Positions 26,601-37,182 of a DNA stretch of 64,000 bases are shown here, piece after piece. Source of the DNA: Xiphydria camelus (lineage: Eukaryota; Arthropoda; Insecta; Hymenoptera; Xiphydriidae); the NCBI GenBank assembly GCA_963678675.1, contig OY783192.1, positions 37,355,250 through 37,419,249 of the forward strand. Reading direction: 5' to 3'. The notes beneath the pieces are model-generated. The model worked only from the letters and a program-made list of their open reading frames with translations. It did not search any database and was not told the DNA's origin. The position numbers and the translations under genes were made by a program. Within the stretch, counting starts at the first letter, position 1. Every line of letters starts with the position of its first letter.

Positions 26601-29600
26601 CTCGCCGGCTGGCTAATCGGCAACGACAACGCGCCGGGAAACCGGCGAGGTGCCGTGTACAGTCGACTCCCGCTTCGATCGCGACGCGTCCGAGGCAACC
26701 CGGGTCACGTGCGACGCGACGCGTCACAACCGGAGCGCGCGGTGTCTGGCATTCGTCTCTCACCGGTTCTGGAGCGAGGTGCTGCATACTCGAGGCAACG
26801 GCCTGGAGCGAGGTCGAGCCCGATCCGCATTTTATGGGCGCATAATGTGCCTCGAACGAAACTTTGTACGGTTGAGCCTCTTAATCGATAAGGAGACTAC
26901 ATGATACATACGCGTGGGGATGTTCGATTACGCGCAGCGAGTTTCCGCATTTTTTTTTTCTCGTAAAGTCGAACCTCGATCAGCCGAACTAATTGGGACC
27001 GGACAGCGTTCGAGTGATCGAGTAAGTATTTTGCAGCCTTGGACTGAACAATTGAGAGCGTGAATTTTATATTAAAACACTTTTTTATTCACTCGGCATG
27101 CATAAATTCATCAGATATTGAGATATAATTAACGAACGATTGAATTATAAGTTTTTCATCGATCACACAAGTCTGAAATAATCGTACATCTTTGGCTGCC
27201 TTATGTGCGCGCCCGCAGTCATACGAATTTTAACCCTAGAATACTAATATGTCGTAATTTTTACGAGGCTTCCATTAGAATAACGTATAAAGAAAAACAT
27301 ATTAGTATTCTAGAGTTAAGCATTCGTGCATTTTTGATTGCCATTTCTGGAGAATCAGATGTTCAAAAAAGAGATATCGTATTTGTATTTCGAGTGACAA
27401 ACGACTAAACAAAAATTCCAATTTAGCTCGAATAATCGAGGTTCGACTGTACGTAGTTGTAAAGTGAAACGCGAACGGATGGACGAATCGCGTCTGGATG
27501 CACATTAACCCGCGCGAAAATCCTCGAACGCGTTTAGAGACATTCAGGTGGACGAACGCGTGACGCGATAAAGAAGGTGGACGGCGGCGACTAGATGTTT
27601 CGCGTCGAATCTGGTCAACCCACGAGAGGGCGTCTAATTTTAAATCCTTTCGCGTGACGATCCGGTTCGAGCCGGTCTCCCGGCTGGGCGACACTCGTGA
27701 GCGCGTCATTTCATTCGCCAAATGCTTCGTCGTAGGCCCTAACCATTGTCCGCGTGTGCGTGCGTGGCCGTATTCGTCCTGTATCTATCGCTCCTGCTCC
27801 GTGTTTATCCACTTTCATCCGCGCGGTTAAGGCTTCACGGGTGTAAAGGTGAACGAACTCAACATGGAACATCGCGCGAGACGTAGCGAGTATTGTGAGA
27901 GAAATTCGTAATTGCTACTGCACTGAGACGAATTACTTGGTCGAGCGAACCAAAATCCTGGAGATGATGACCAAGCTGTTTGGTAAAATACGGATCCTCT
28001 CTCTCCGTCTGTGTTTGGTTAGATTGACCACTTTTTTGTTGGAATAATTAAACATTTGGTTGGAGTAACTTGATATTTGGTTAGAATAATTTGATATTTG
28101 GTTTAACTGACCGGTATTTTTGTTAGAATGACCAAACGCGTCTGACCAGACGCGTTTTGTCATTTTAGCCTAATTGATTTTCTCGGTGTGTCAAAACAAT
28201 ATAAGTATACCTTGAATAAAGAACACACGATCTTTTGCAAATTTGTAAGAATACAAATTCTTGGTCGTTGGAACGAGAAATTCTTCCTCTGCGAAAAGAA
28301 AACATTACTCGAGCCCATCAAATATTTTCTCGCGCGAAGAAAACTATGGCTTGATCCAACATTTATCGTATTTTTGATCGAAGAAGACATTTTTTTGGCA
28401 CCGGCAATTATTTCTCTCGGTATAGCACACGCCTGGTCCAAAGAGAAATGCCTGATCGATTTAATCTTCCACGTTTAACCAGCCAATAAGTCGAAAGTAT
28501 TTTCGGAAAGGAATATGAAATCAACAATTGTGTCATGAGTAAACGCCCGGATATGCAACGTCCGTATTCTCCGCTTGGCGTGGGTGTCAAAGGGTTCGAA
28601 GTGCGGCCCGAATTAGAAATAGAAAAAACAGTGCGAGAGGAGAGACCGCGCCACCGTCCCACGTACAGAGTAACCCCGAACGTCAATCACGAAGAGAAGC
28701 AAAGTCCAAATACGCGCGCATCACGCAAGGACGAGGCAACAGCGAAAGATTCGACACGCGTGACACACACGTTCTCTTTTTGTTTCCTTGAACCCCGTCC
28801 GCGCGAGGGAATGGTAGATCGCGCATCGAGATGAAAATGCCAATGCGAGTCTCAAAAGCGAAGATTACCGTTCCAAAATAAAAATAACACATCAGAGATT
28901 ACAGCGCATCGCGTACCGGCAATTCGATGCGAGCGGATCAGCGAGCATTCTCGCATCGCGATGCGCCGAGTCGGCGAGTGCATCGATGCGAATGCACCGG
29001 ATAGGAGCAGGAGCCGGCCCGAGTCCGGCGCGCGGCGTCGCGGTGGAGTGAGTGTGCCACGTACGGTAATAAGACCACGGGACTTGAATAATCAATATCG
29101 GAGACTCTCGCTCGTCGCGCGCGCGTCACGCGCGAAAACTACGCTAGACGGCGTCGCCGTTGATGACTGTCATTTTAACCGTGCGCTTCTCTCTCGCTAT
29201 TTAAAAAATCGCGCGAAATTCGATCGCCCTTTTTTAACTCGTTTTAATTTTTCGCGTCGATTTCTTCACGCGCGAGAACAAGTTTACGGCGTCACGTTAT
29301 TTCTTCCTGCGGTTGTTGGAGGTGAGGGGAAGGCGTTCAAGTAGGGCAATATTACGCGACGGAGATAACGAGTGACGCGAGTTCGAATGCTCGTAACTTT
29401 TTTGTTGACGGATATTCGAGCGCCCGGAATTTTTTAACGTCTGCCCCGCACACTCTCGATAATTGCCTCGAGGAGACTCTCGGTTACGGCAAACGTCTCA
29501 CGTCAAACGTCAAGTTCAAAGCGAAAATAAGCGGCGTTGCGACAGGAAGTCTCGTAGACGAACCAGCTTCTGCTAGTCAATGTGAAGATAACGCCCGAAT

Positions 29601-32600
29601 GCTGTGAAATTGGATCCTATCGAGTGTTGATTCGACAGAGGACAATTATCTCGAAGCGATAAACGATCGGGAGAGGGTTGAAAGGAAATTGTTTACGTTG
29701 CCATAAATATTTGTAATCAACACTGTATCTCTGACGTGTCAAGTGTCAACCGATGTGCATTTCAGTATCAGGGTTGCCACAAATTTTGATTCAAAAAATT
29801 CCCTGACCTTTTCAGGTATTCCGGAGCATAATCATTTTTCCATGCCATTTAATTGACTCGTAAAAACATTTCGGGAAAAGTGAAAGAGTATTAATGGTAT
29901 GGAATATAATACGATTCGAAAAAACATAAGCTTAAATGAGGCATAAATATTATATAACAAAAGCTGTACAAAATCTAACAATGCAATGGAACACACTCGC
30001 CGTATGCGCGGATAGGTAAAGAAAAGGAAGTTTTAAACACGAATTATAATTTTATAAAATTTAACCTACATTCATGCAAGTATTGCAAAAACATCACAAG
30101 TATTATGCATATTTATACTATGTTACAAAACATTGGTTAAATATTCCCCGAGAATATTGTATTGAAAATCAATATCATATATATCGATTGCTCAATTTTC
30201 AAGATACGTTAAAATTCCCTGACTTTTCCAAGTTTCCCATACCCTCGAAAATATTCCCTAACTTTTCCCAGGTTCTCCAGGTCTGTGGCACCCACGTGTA
30301 CACGAACGTAAATCTCGTAACGAGAAAAGAAATCGTACCAAAAAATAAAATCTGCATACGCGCTTGACAACGCTTCTTTTCGCGTTATGCACTTCGGCGC
30401 GTGCACGCGCGAGGGCGAGCGGGGCAGGATGAAATCCGAATACATAGGTAGACAGCAGACCCGTGTATGCACTGTCGACCGCACGACACATTGCGTAACC
30501 AGTTGGCACGCAACCCCCCTTCGTCCCGATCGTTAGTGCCGATGCGTCACAAAGGGCCGCTGCGCAATATTCTGCTGGATAAATTTTCAAAGAATAAACG
30601 CATACCGAAGGGAGTCTTCCAAAAAATGCGGTGGGACGATACAGTGAAAAAAAAAATGTTTTTCATTCAACCATTGGTGAACTTAAACACGGCGAACATC
30701 ACGGTGTAGGTAATTGTTTCGATGCCAAATTGAAGTTGAAACAAGTGAATGTCACCATGAGGATCGCCGTATTTAGCCTCACCGATGGTTGAATGAACGA
30801 AATTTTTTTTCAGTGTATAATAGGGGAAGAGACTATTCCAACGTGGTGCTCGAGAAAAATTGGAAGGCCCCAGGCTCGAGGCGTCTGACGAACCCAACTT
30901 GACCTGACTCAAAGAATGCGATCGATGCCGGGGAAGATATCCGCGTAGGGGGTGGCCATTTCTCGGCGCCGGTAAAATATCAGGGGTGATTTTCCGCGTC
31001 GTCGAGAGAAAATCCCGACAGAAAGCTCAAGAGCCGCTACCGGGTTTTCAATTTTTTTTTCGTCAAGGCTGGACGGTGCTTTTTAGGACGCGCGAGGGAA
31101 AATTTGAAGAACTGCTTCGCAGAGGTGGAAGTGTGAAGAGATTTTCTGAATTAATAACGACACCGAGTTCGCTTCCGATGACTAAACCTGACAGCCTGAG
31201 CTAAAGGCCAATTGAACTCGATCATCTTGTTCGGTCGCCGCGCGGTATTAATTGGACCTCCTCGGGGTTGTAAGGCCCGAGGACACTTTGCACGTGACGC
31301 GACTGATTGTCCGAACTACCGTAGGTACGTTTCAACCTATCGGCCAGTTTCTGAGTTGTAGTCTGTTTAGTGTTAAAACTAATATATTTACGAACACAAT
31401 GTACAGAGTTACAATGTAGAATTGAAGTGATATGAATGCACTGCCGATTCCGCGAGATTCGTTAGGATTGCGGATGTTACGGGGCGCTGGTTTGGTATGC
31501 ATTGGTTGAAGAAGCGTAGAGCGCTCCTTATATTGGCAGCGTTTTGCCGGCGGAAGCGGTAGCACAGCAAGAAGCCATGTACCCTTATTGTTCGAAGGAG
31601 GAATGTCGGGGAATTAGGCGATGACGCTAAGAACCTTCTAGACGGTCTCAAGAAGTGAGGGTACCATGGTTAACGGTACCCGTATGACGTATCCGACGAC
31701 CAAGAGTGCCGGACGATTGTTCTCGATCGCGAGGGTGCGTCCGGCTACCCTGAAACGGTTAATTGTCAGGTCGGAATACGTCAGAAGTTGGGGTTCCCTG
31801 ATCGGTCATCGCCTGGACTCGACATTCCTACCTTCGAGGCTATTTATACGAACTTATACGGTGCACATTAAGGCGTGTACGGAAACGAACAAAGCCCGAA
31901 CTCCGCCCTACACCTACCTCCCAGGAGGCGCAAATCCGGGTTGATTTGCCGAGCGGCGCATTTTCCGAATTTGACCCTTTCCTCGAGTAGGTAGATAGGC
32001 CGGGGTTTCCGATCGGTACGCTGTTAAGCGTATGAAAGAAATATTCAGGGTTCCGTCGATCGTGCGACGGAACACATCTCTTCCTCCTTTGCCAATATTA
32101 ACGTTCCGATAAATAAATATAAAAAAAAAAGGGAAAAGCTTCCAACGTACAATTCCCGTCGCGCAAAGATCTCACGGAACGCAAGGAATGCGATATATTC
32201 TAACGAGGTGCTAAGAAAACACAATGGGGAGCGAAAAAGACCAGACCCGACAGAACGCCGGCAACGGCGGAAAAGATAGAACAAAAGACCCGATACGGCC
32301 GCTTAAGGACGCGGGTCGAGTTTCTACCTGCAACTGCAGTAGGTATGCAGCGCTGCACGATCAGGTGCAACGCTTACGTAAAGGGCCTCGAGAGACCCGG
32401 CTAAAGACCTCTCCGGAAAAATTCTCCACCGCCTGGAGAGGGAGAGAGAGAGATCCAAAGCCGTCGCGACGCCTGGCACAGCGGTTGCTCGAAATCAATA
32501 TCGCCCGAGCCAAGCGGCACGATTCGCGATGCATGCACATACCCTGTAACCCAGAGTGTGTCGCGAAAGAGAGGGGGGTTAAGAGAGGGAGGGAGGTACA

Positions 32601-34723
32601 GAGAGTTCAATGTCCAGACTACATTGCGACCGACTTGGTACATCCGTGATGATCCAGCCGGAGAGGTGCGCGAGGGAAAAGAAGGCACGCCGGTGTGGCT
32701 GACTTTTCTTCCTCGTTATTCTAACCCGCCGCGCATTCCGAGGGTCTCTGTCGAGGATCGAAGTATTCGGCAAATTGATTCGATCGGTAATTTGGCCTAT
32801 CTTGAAAACGGAGCGAGATACGACGAAAATTCGTGAATAAAAATTGTTCGCACGTAAAATCTGAGCAACTTCTGTACTTGATCTTTTTATCGTATCTCGT
32901 TTCACCACCGAGATAATTCAGTGAAGAGTTTCCGATATTTTATAACGTCTTTCGAGATGCCAGCGCAAAATTCGTATTTAATCCAGAGAAATGCCACGCA
33001 TTCCGAGGCCCTCTCCGGAGGATCCAAGTATTCGGCAAATTAATTCGATCGGTAATTTGGCCTATCTTGAAAACGGCGCGATATGACGGAAATTCGCGAA
33101 TAAAAATTGTTCGCTCGTAAAATCTGAGCAACTTGTGTTTCTGATCTTTTTATCGTATCTCATTTCACCAGCGAGATAATTCAGTGAAGCTTCCAATATT
33201 TTACAGCGATGTGTTTCGAGATGCCAGCGCAAGGCTCATATTTAACGCCGAGAAAGATACGCGCAAAAATGTGACGTTTTCACATCCCTGCGAGGAGATC
33301 CAGATCACACCGGTTCGCATCTTTCGAATATCTCTCATCGAATAATAAGATTTCGCCGATCGTAGCGTAATTAACAACGCTAATCACTCTTTGACGCGAT
33401 CGATGCGCCGCAGCAACTCGAAGGGAACGTGACACCGCTCGGAAAACACTTCCGGAAAGCCATGCCGTACCCCGCGTCCGCGAGATTTCTATTTTCCGAT
33501 CGCGAGCACAGCCTCCGCGCCTTGAACGCTACACGGCGTTCCACGAAACGGAAAAAAAATAACTTCACCTCGCGCATTGTTCTCTCGCGACGAAAAACTT
33601 TCCGCACCGATGCGCGAAAAAACGTTACGCGACGTTCGAAGGCTAATTTATAACCTCACCGAACCACCGGCGAACAAAATGTGACAACAGGGAATTTTCG
33701 TTTCTGTTGACCCAAAAACTTATGCTTTAAGACAGCGATTCGTTTTGAAATGCTGGTGTAAATTCATACATTTGACGACGAAGAAGAGTTACGCGCAAAT
33801 TTATAAGATTTTCACACCGTCGTGACGGTCGTGACAAAATCCAGATAATACCGGTTCGCCCTCCGCGCAAATCTTTCAGCGATCGGAGCGTGATTATTAA
33901 CGAGACTGCTCACGTCTTGCCGCAATCGAGCCGCCGTAGCCTCTCGAGGGGAACGCGGCACGTGCTGGAAAATCCCTCCGGAAAACCATATTTCGTATCC
34001 CGCGCGACCGCACGATTTCTATCGCCCGTGCCGTTACACCGTGCCGCGCGCACCACGCAACGAGAAAGAAATAACCTCACTCTTCTCTCGCGACGAGAAA
34101 CTCTCAAATTCGATATGCGAAACGGCTCTTTCATTTACGCGACGTTCGCGAAAACTGATTCATAACCCCGCCGAGCTATCGTCGGCCGACGAGTGACGAC
34201 ACGGGGTTGCCCTATAAAATGGCGTCGAATCCCGAATAACTACTACTACTCGTACTATTGCACTACCTCCTATCTGTCAACAATACGTAATCGGCGAAAC
34301 TTGAACGACGGAGACGGACAAAAAAGGAATCGCTCCCGGCACGGGACACACGCACTCACACAGTCTCACTCGCAAATACACGTTGAAACGTACCTGCATA
34401 TTGTTCTCGACGATATACCCGATCGAACATAATTGGTAGACGACGTAGGCACGACATAACTCCTTGGTGGTCTTGCTCTTGAAGGACGCCACGGGATCGT
34501 TAAACTTGAGATCGAGGGGATCGATCTGTCGGGTCTTCGGCGTGGCGGTGCCGCTCGTATCGCTGGTGCTCGGAGTACTGCCGGCGGCATACCCTCTTTC
34601 GACCACCTGCACCAACTGGATCGAAGGCTTCGGGACGTTTTCCAGAAAGCCGGCGGGGAGTGGCAGACACTTCCCCATCTTTTTACCGACACAGCATCGC
34701 GGCACCGTTCTCAAAAACGCCAT
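11664..34723 (-). CDS. PRODH: Proline dehydrogenase, mitochondrial (sluggish-A type)
   Basis: Twelve exons on the minus strand: 34394-34723, 17441-17649, 17167-17348, 15760-15837, 14733-14797, 14304-14488, 12866-13040, 12653-12763, 12419-12550, 12141-12340, 11968-12056 and 11664-11869. They total 1962 nt, giving 653 aa, with every junction in phase. The enzyme oxidises L-proline to pyrroline-5-carboxylate with FAD on the inner mitochondrial membrane and passes electrons to the respiratory chain. Residues 1-40 are basic and hydroxyl-rich, consistent with a presequence. Typical blocks follow: [14 protein letters not shown] near 165, [20 protein letters not shown] near 425, RGAYIEQERA across the 12419/12340 junction, [17 protein letters not shown] near 505, and a C-terminal [17 protein letters not shown]. 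The start is the ATG at 34723. Length is close to the fly enzyme. The first intron (17650-34393) is exceptionally long and repeat-filled. The acceptor at 12763 is the least certain junction. Confidence 0.95.
18014..18237. mobile_element. MITE, CACTGRAAAA tips, copy 1
   Basis: Inverted arms at 18014 (CACTGGAAAAAAATTCGGTT) and ending at 18237 enclose a second internal inverted pair around GGCGAACCTCACGGTG. The right flank is TA; the left flank is AT. A 174-bp relative with the same arms lies at 30642-30815. It is in PRODH intron 1 and has no ORF. Confidence 0.75.
19300..19460. repeat. Small tandem/inverted repeat
   Basis: A segment beginning TTTAACGGCGCAA occurs twice, about 95 bp apart (near 19294 and 19382). 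The second copy contains an inverted pair, CAATAATAATTCGG with CCGAATTATTATTG at 19391-19458. Intronic and non-coding. Confidence 0.45.
20142..20158. repeat. Poly-G tract (17 G)
   Basis: An uninterrupted run of 17 guanines in PRODH intron 1, in a GC-rich neighbourhood. Length is likely to be error-prone in sequencing. Confidence 0.8.
22365..22630. mobile_element. MITE family with CACTGAGTAAAACAG tips, copy 1
   Basis: The element starts CACTGAGTAAAACAGTTTAC and ends with the inverted counterpart (CTCCTCGGTG). It is flanked on both sides by TA (22363-22364 and 22631-22632), the duplication made by Tc1/mariner-type transposases. Inner arms pair around GGCGAAATAAATATTTC. 266 bp, no ORF. A sister copy is at 23609-23867. 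Confidence 0.8.
23609..23867. mobile_element. Same MITE family, copy 2
   Basis: Starts CACCGAGAAACAGTTTATCG and ends TTTTCTCGGTG. TA follows on the right and TG (probably a mutated TA) on the left. It aligns along its length with 22365-22630, including the AGCGAAATAAATATTTCG block. 259 bp, non-coding, in PRODH intron 1. Confidence 0.78.
24257..24497. mobile_element. MITE family with CACCGAGAAAAATAATTAGG tips, copy 1
   Basis: TA flanks both ends (24255-24256, 24498-24499). The interior is a series of short AACCAAAT/TTACTCTAACC-type repeats. An inverted, longer relative is at 27921-28188. Non-coding, Tc1/mariner-type by target site. Confidence 0.78.
24775..25014. repeat. Long hairpin (foldback) with arms of about 105 bp
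   Basis: The left arm runs from CGCTCACCGGCTGCAACA at 24775 and the right arm ends TGTTGCAGCCGGTGAGCG at 25014. Matching blocks include GGAATTTTCCCAAG, TTGAATTATATTA, AGCGTTGACC and GCTGCCAGATTATGAT, with only a short centre. Weaker pairing extends to about 24763 and 25028. A transcript would form a nearly continuous double-stranded stem. Intronic in PRODH. Confidence 0.8.
26380..26401. repeat. (CA)n microsatellite
   Basis: About eleven CA units in PRODH intron 1. Confidence 0.75.
26966..27449. mobile_element. pogo/Tigger-like MITE interrupted by a second element
   Basis: The left end AAGTCGAACCTCGATCAGCC and the right end, whose complement is CAGTCGAACCTCGATTATTC, are inverted arms of about 32 bp. 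TA lies at both ends (26964-26965 and 27450-27451). The CAGT(C)GAACCTCGAT tip resembles pogo-type elements from general knowledge. A small TTAA-flanked element sits inside at 27234-27315. Confidence 0.65.
27234..27315. mobile_element. 82-bp piggyBac-type MITE nested in a pogo-like element
   Basis: TTAA occurs on both sides (27230-27233 and 27316-27319). The arms CCCTAGAATACTAATATG and CATATTAGTATTCTAGAG are inverted with one mismatch. TTAA duplication and CCC/CCCT tips are typical of piggyBac elements. It cannot encode a protein. Confidence 0.75.
27921..28188. mobile_element. MITE, inverted relative of 24257-24497
   Basis: On the reverse strand it reads CACCGAGAAAATCAATTAGG, matching the copy at 24257, with the same chain of AACCAAAT-type repeats inside. 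Both flanks are TG rather than TA. 268 bp, non-coding. Confidence 0.7.
28195..28423. mobile_element. 5'-truncated MITE related to 1208-1464
   Basis: The right end (CACCGGCAATTATTTCTCTC) and interior (TTTGTAAGAATACAAATTCT) match the element in UNC93 intron 1. The left arm is missing, apparently at the junction with the preceding MITE at 28188. Confidence 0.5.
29771..30293. mobile_element. Putative DNA-transposon remnant with GGGTTGCCACA-type ends
   Basis: The left end GGGTTGCCACAAATTTTGAT and the right end, whose complement begins GGGTGCCACAGACCTGGAGA, are diverged inverted repeats. AATTCCCTGAC-type blocks repeat near both ends. No transposase is visible. Boundaries are approximate. Confidence 0.45.
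30642..30815. mobile_element. MITE, CAGTGAAAA tips, copy 2
   Basis: TA flanks both ends (30640-30641, 30816-30817). The arms and the inner GGCGAACATCACGGTG block match the longer copy at 18014-18237. 174 bp, non-coding. Confidence 0.78.
30830..32730. other. GC-richer intronic stretch of unknown origin
   Basis: This part of PRODH intron 1 has higher GC than its surroundings and contains two moderately long open frames on + (31666-31944, 92 codons; 32224-32649, 141 codons). Neither shows a recognisable domain. It could be a degraded retroelement, but I saw no terminal repeats or RT/integrase motif. Confidence 0.25.
32732..33255. repeat. Tandem duplication, unit about 262 bp
   Basis: 32732-32996 and 32997-33255 are diverged direct copies. 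They share CGCATTCCGAG, GGTAATTTGGCCTATCTTGA and AATAAAAATTGTTCGC blocks in the same order. Intronic in PRODH. Confidence 0.75.
33256..34207. repeat. Second tandem duplication, unit about 520 bp
   Basis: 33256-33700 and 33785-34207 share ordered blocks: TACGCGCAAA, ACCGGTTCG, CGATCGNAGCGT, GGGAACG, TCTCTCGCGACGA, TACGCGACGTTCG and ACAAAATGTGAC or its diverged form. The copies are well diverged. It lies in PRODH intron 1, within 0.2-1.1 kb of the first coding exon. Confidence 0.6.
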
Positions 34724-36338
34724 ACCTCGCCCCTGAACCGCGTATTGAATTTCGAGTCGTCTGGTCGGCGGAGAGAGAGAGAAAGAGAGAGAGAGAACAC
34801 ACCGGAGCGCGACTTCCGATTACTCCTGTACCCCGAGACGAAGACGGAAAACCCTCGACGCGCGCGATGTCAGCGTGTAACGATCCGCCCGGAGATCTCG
34901 ATGAGGCTCACCGGGGCGCGACGAGCCTAAAAACCTTCCCGACGAGTTCCTCTCGGTCGCTGGACGGCTGCTTCGAGAATAGAGGGAGACGACAGGATGG
35001 ATCCAACCTGTCACGGCCGAGTCGGAGGCCCCAATAGCGGTAGGTCTTGGGAGAGTAAACGCGATCGCGAGGTGGGGTAAAAAGCGCCGCTCGACGACGT
35101 AAGAGTCAAGCGCCCGCCTTGCGTAGCAGGCGGCGGCTTCGATCTGACGGGACGATCGGGACACGAGCACTCGCGGGGGCTGGATTAAATTCGACTGCAA
35201 TTTTTCGAATGACAGGGAACCGGGGAACTGCGCGTAAAATGGCCGGGCTAACCGGATTTCAATTGTCGCACGTTGCCCCAATTACCGCGCCGCGACGATT
35301 GCCGACCGTGCTGTCGATTGGCCGTGGCGGAAAGGTGTGTCGCGGCGTGCGATGTTCACTGGATCGCGTCGTGTCTCGGGCGATACGGAGCGCCAATGGC
35401 GAGGCGCGAGGAAGGAGTGAAGTGGCGCGAAACGATTTCGTTTGACGCTACCCCACGTGCTTCGAATTGCGTTTCGCGTTTGCAGTGGGATTGCGCTATT
35501 GAAGAGTTTTTCATTCCGAGACTTGCGTCGAAATCGACGATCGATCGGGAAACGATGAATTCCTACGAACTCGCGAAATTGAGTGGAATATCGCGTACAA
35601 TTTTTCGGTCTTCCGAGTGCCACGCGATTGGTCGAGCTCGGAGGTGTGCGTCGTAATCGCGACTCTGATTCGCTGGGGCACCTCCCGTTTCTGCGGTAAA
35701 ACCAATTTATGGAAAGAAATTAGCAATGGCATAAGAAAAATCTGCGTTCTTTTATGCAGGATGCCGCGAATGATCTTGCATTTCGCGTGCACGTGTGACA
35801 TTACTGTAAAATGTGCATCGAGACGATCATTTCGAGTACACCGTCTCGAGTCGTTCAACGCATGAAGTATTCTTATAAATACACAAATTTATTCAGTCGC
35901 ACGTTTTCCTAAATCGCATTAGATTATCGACGGTGTGAAATGAATTTGCGTCGTTATATTTCTATTTACATACATATCAAATCCAAATTCGAGTGAATAG
36001 AACTTTCAGAATTTTTGTACATAACGGAAGACGCTGTTCACATTGTAAAAGATCCCAGAACTGTGATAATCAAGACAAGCCGTTCGTAAAGAAGATACTT
36101 GTGCGAGCCTAATTTATTTTCCGAAGAACGTTAATTCGCTTTTGCAAAAAATTACGGGTTCCTATTTCTGGCAGAACATTTTTTATTCCCTATCCCGTGC
36201 ATTCTTGTCAAATTAACCTAAAAAAAATGATTAACTAATGAATTCTCTTAAAAAATTCTTACATTTTCTTTCTTTGAATGTTGTAGTATCGACACTCGAT
36301 ATTATTCCTCGCTTTATTAAATTAATGGTTCATGAAAG
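34724..36338. promoter_or_regulatory. Divergent intergenic promoter region
   Basis: PRODH starts leftward at 34723 and the unknown conserved gene starts rightward at 36339, so this 1.6 kb should hold both promoters. A (GA)n-rich tract at about 34768-34797 could bind GAGA-type factors if it is not in the 5' UTR. No core element is convincing enough to place. Confidence 0.4.
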
Positions 36339-37182
36339 ATGGATGACGAATTACATTTAATTATTTACAAAGGAAATATAGTTTTCGATAACTTTACACT
36401 TTCGCCGAACAAGAAACATCGGTTTGCGGAAGGTAGCGTCGTTAAAGTGAACGCGAAGTGCATTCCAGTGAAATTAAATAGAAGAGGATTCGATGCATAC
36501 CTCGCGTCTGCTTACATAGCTGAGCTCAAACATTCTGACGTCTATCGTCGTGCAGCTGTGAAAGTGTTGCTGCGATTTGTTACGTTGCACGTTCGGAGGC
36601 CAAGAAATGCGTCAATCCTGATGAAGCTGAGGACTCCACGACGGCAGTACCTAGATTACAAATGGTACGTACTCGACAGCTCTCACTGACGGGGTGTACA
36701 AAATTTGAAGAACACACCACATTCGTAGGAATGAGAGAATTACTCATATGATATTGGAGCGGAGGGAAGTCGATCACGCCATGTCTTGGTTGTCGACTCT
36801 GGGAGGAGGGTTCTCCGCTCTCGGGGAAGAATTTCAGCACTGCGTAGGTCTACTTTTCCGTTATTCCGACGTCCGATAATCTAGGAGCAATTTCTCTTTC
36901 GCCACGTGATGATTTCAGGCTGAAATGGCTGGGAAGATTTCCGTCAAACAACTGGAATTGGCACTGCGTTTGCAAGATCCTCTTCTCGTCGCTCGTTGTA
37001 AATTGTACGGTGCTCTGAGCTTGCTGCAACGTGGAGCCTTGCGTGTGGCGGAACAATGGATACGAAATATTTATAAACTCGCAATTGACGAAAAGGACGT
37101 GAGATTGCAAAAGATGTGCAAAGGGGTCTGGGCGAAGCTTCAATACACTTACAAAATGAAACGCCAAATGAAAAGACGTTAG
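36339..37182 (+). CDS. Conserved protein of unknown function (possibly F58A4.6/DUF4807 type)
   Basis: Three exons, 36339-36664, 36729-36843 and 36919-37182, total 705 nt and give 234 aa with matching phases (2, 0). The middle exon encodes MSWLSTLGGGFSALGEEFQH and joins in frame to AEMAGKISVKQLELALRLQD. The C-terminal half is predicted helical, rich in Lys/Arg/Leu, and ends MKRQMKRR. From memory this C-terminal block resembles a widely conserved eukaryotic family annotated as uncharacterized protein F58A4.6 (DUF4807); that name is tentative. No signal peptide or membrane segment is visible. An AATAAA lies near 37390. The ATG at 36339 is the first in this frame; two upstream ATGs (36325, 36332) are in other frames. 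No function should be inferred. Confidence 0.8.

Noticed and set aside
27662..27700. GGTTCGAGCC segment resembling a tRNA T-loop
   Set aside because: No A box or cloverleaf could be formed around it.
28535..28834. 99-codon open frame on +
   Set aside because: Charged but without motif or conserved pattern; adjoins a truncated MITE and has no exon neighbours.
32224..32649. 141-codon open frame on + in PRODH intron 1
   Set aside because: Low-complexity basic composition, no recognisable motif, no splice or promoter context. A GC-rich stretch makes long chance frames likely.
33890..34165. Paired + and - frames near the PRODH first exon
   Set aside because: They fall in a tandem-duplicated non-coding unit; the sister unit does not preserve the frame.
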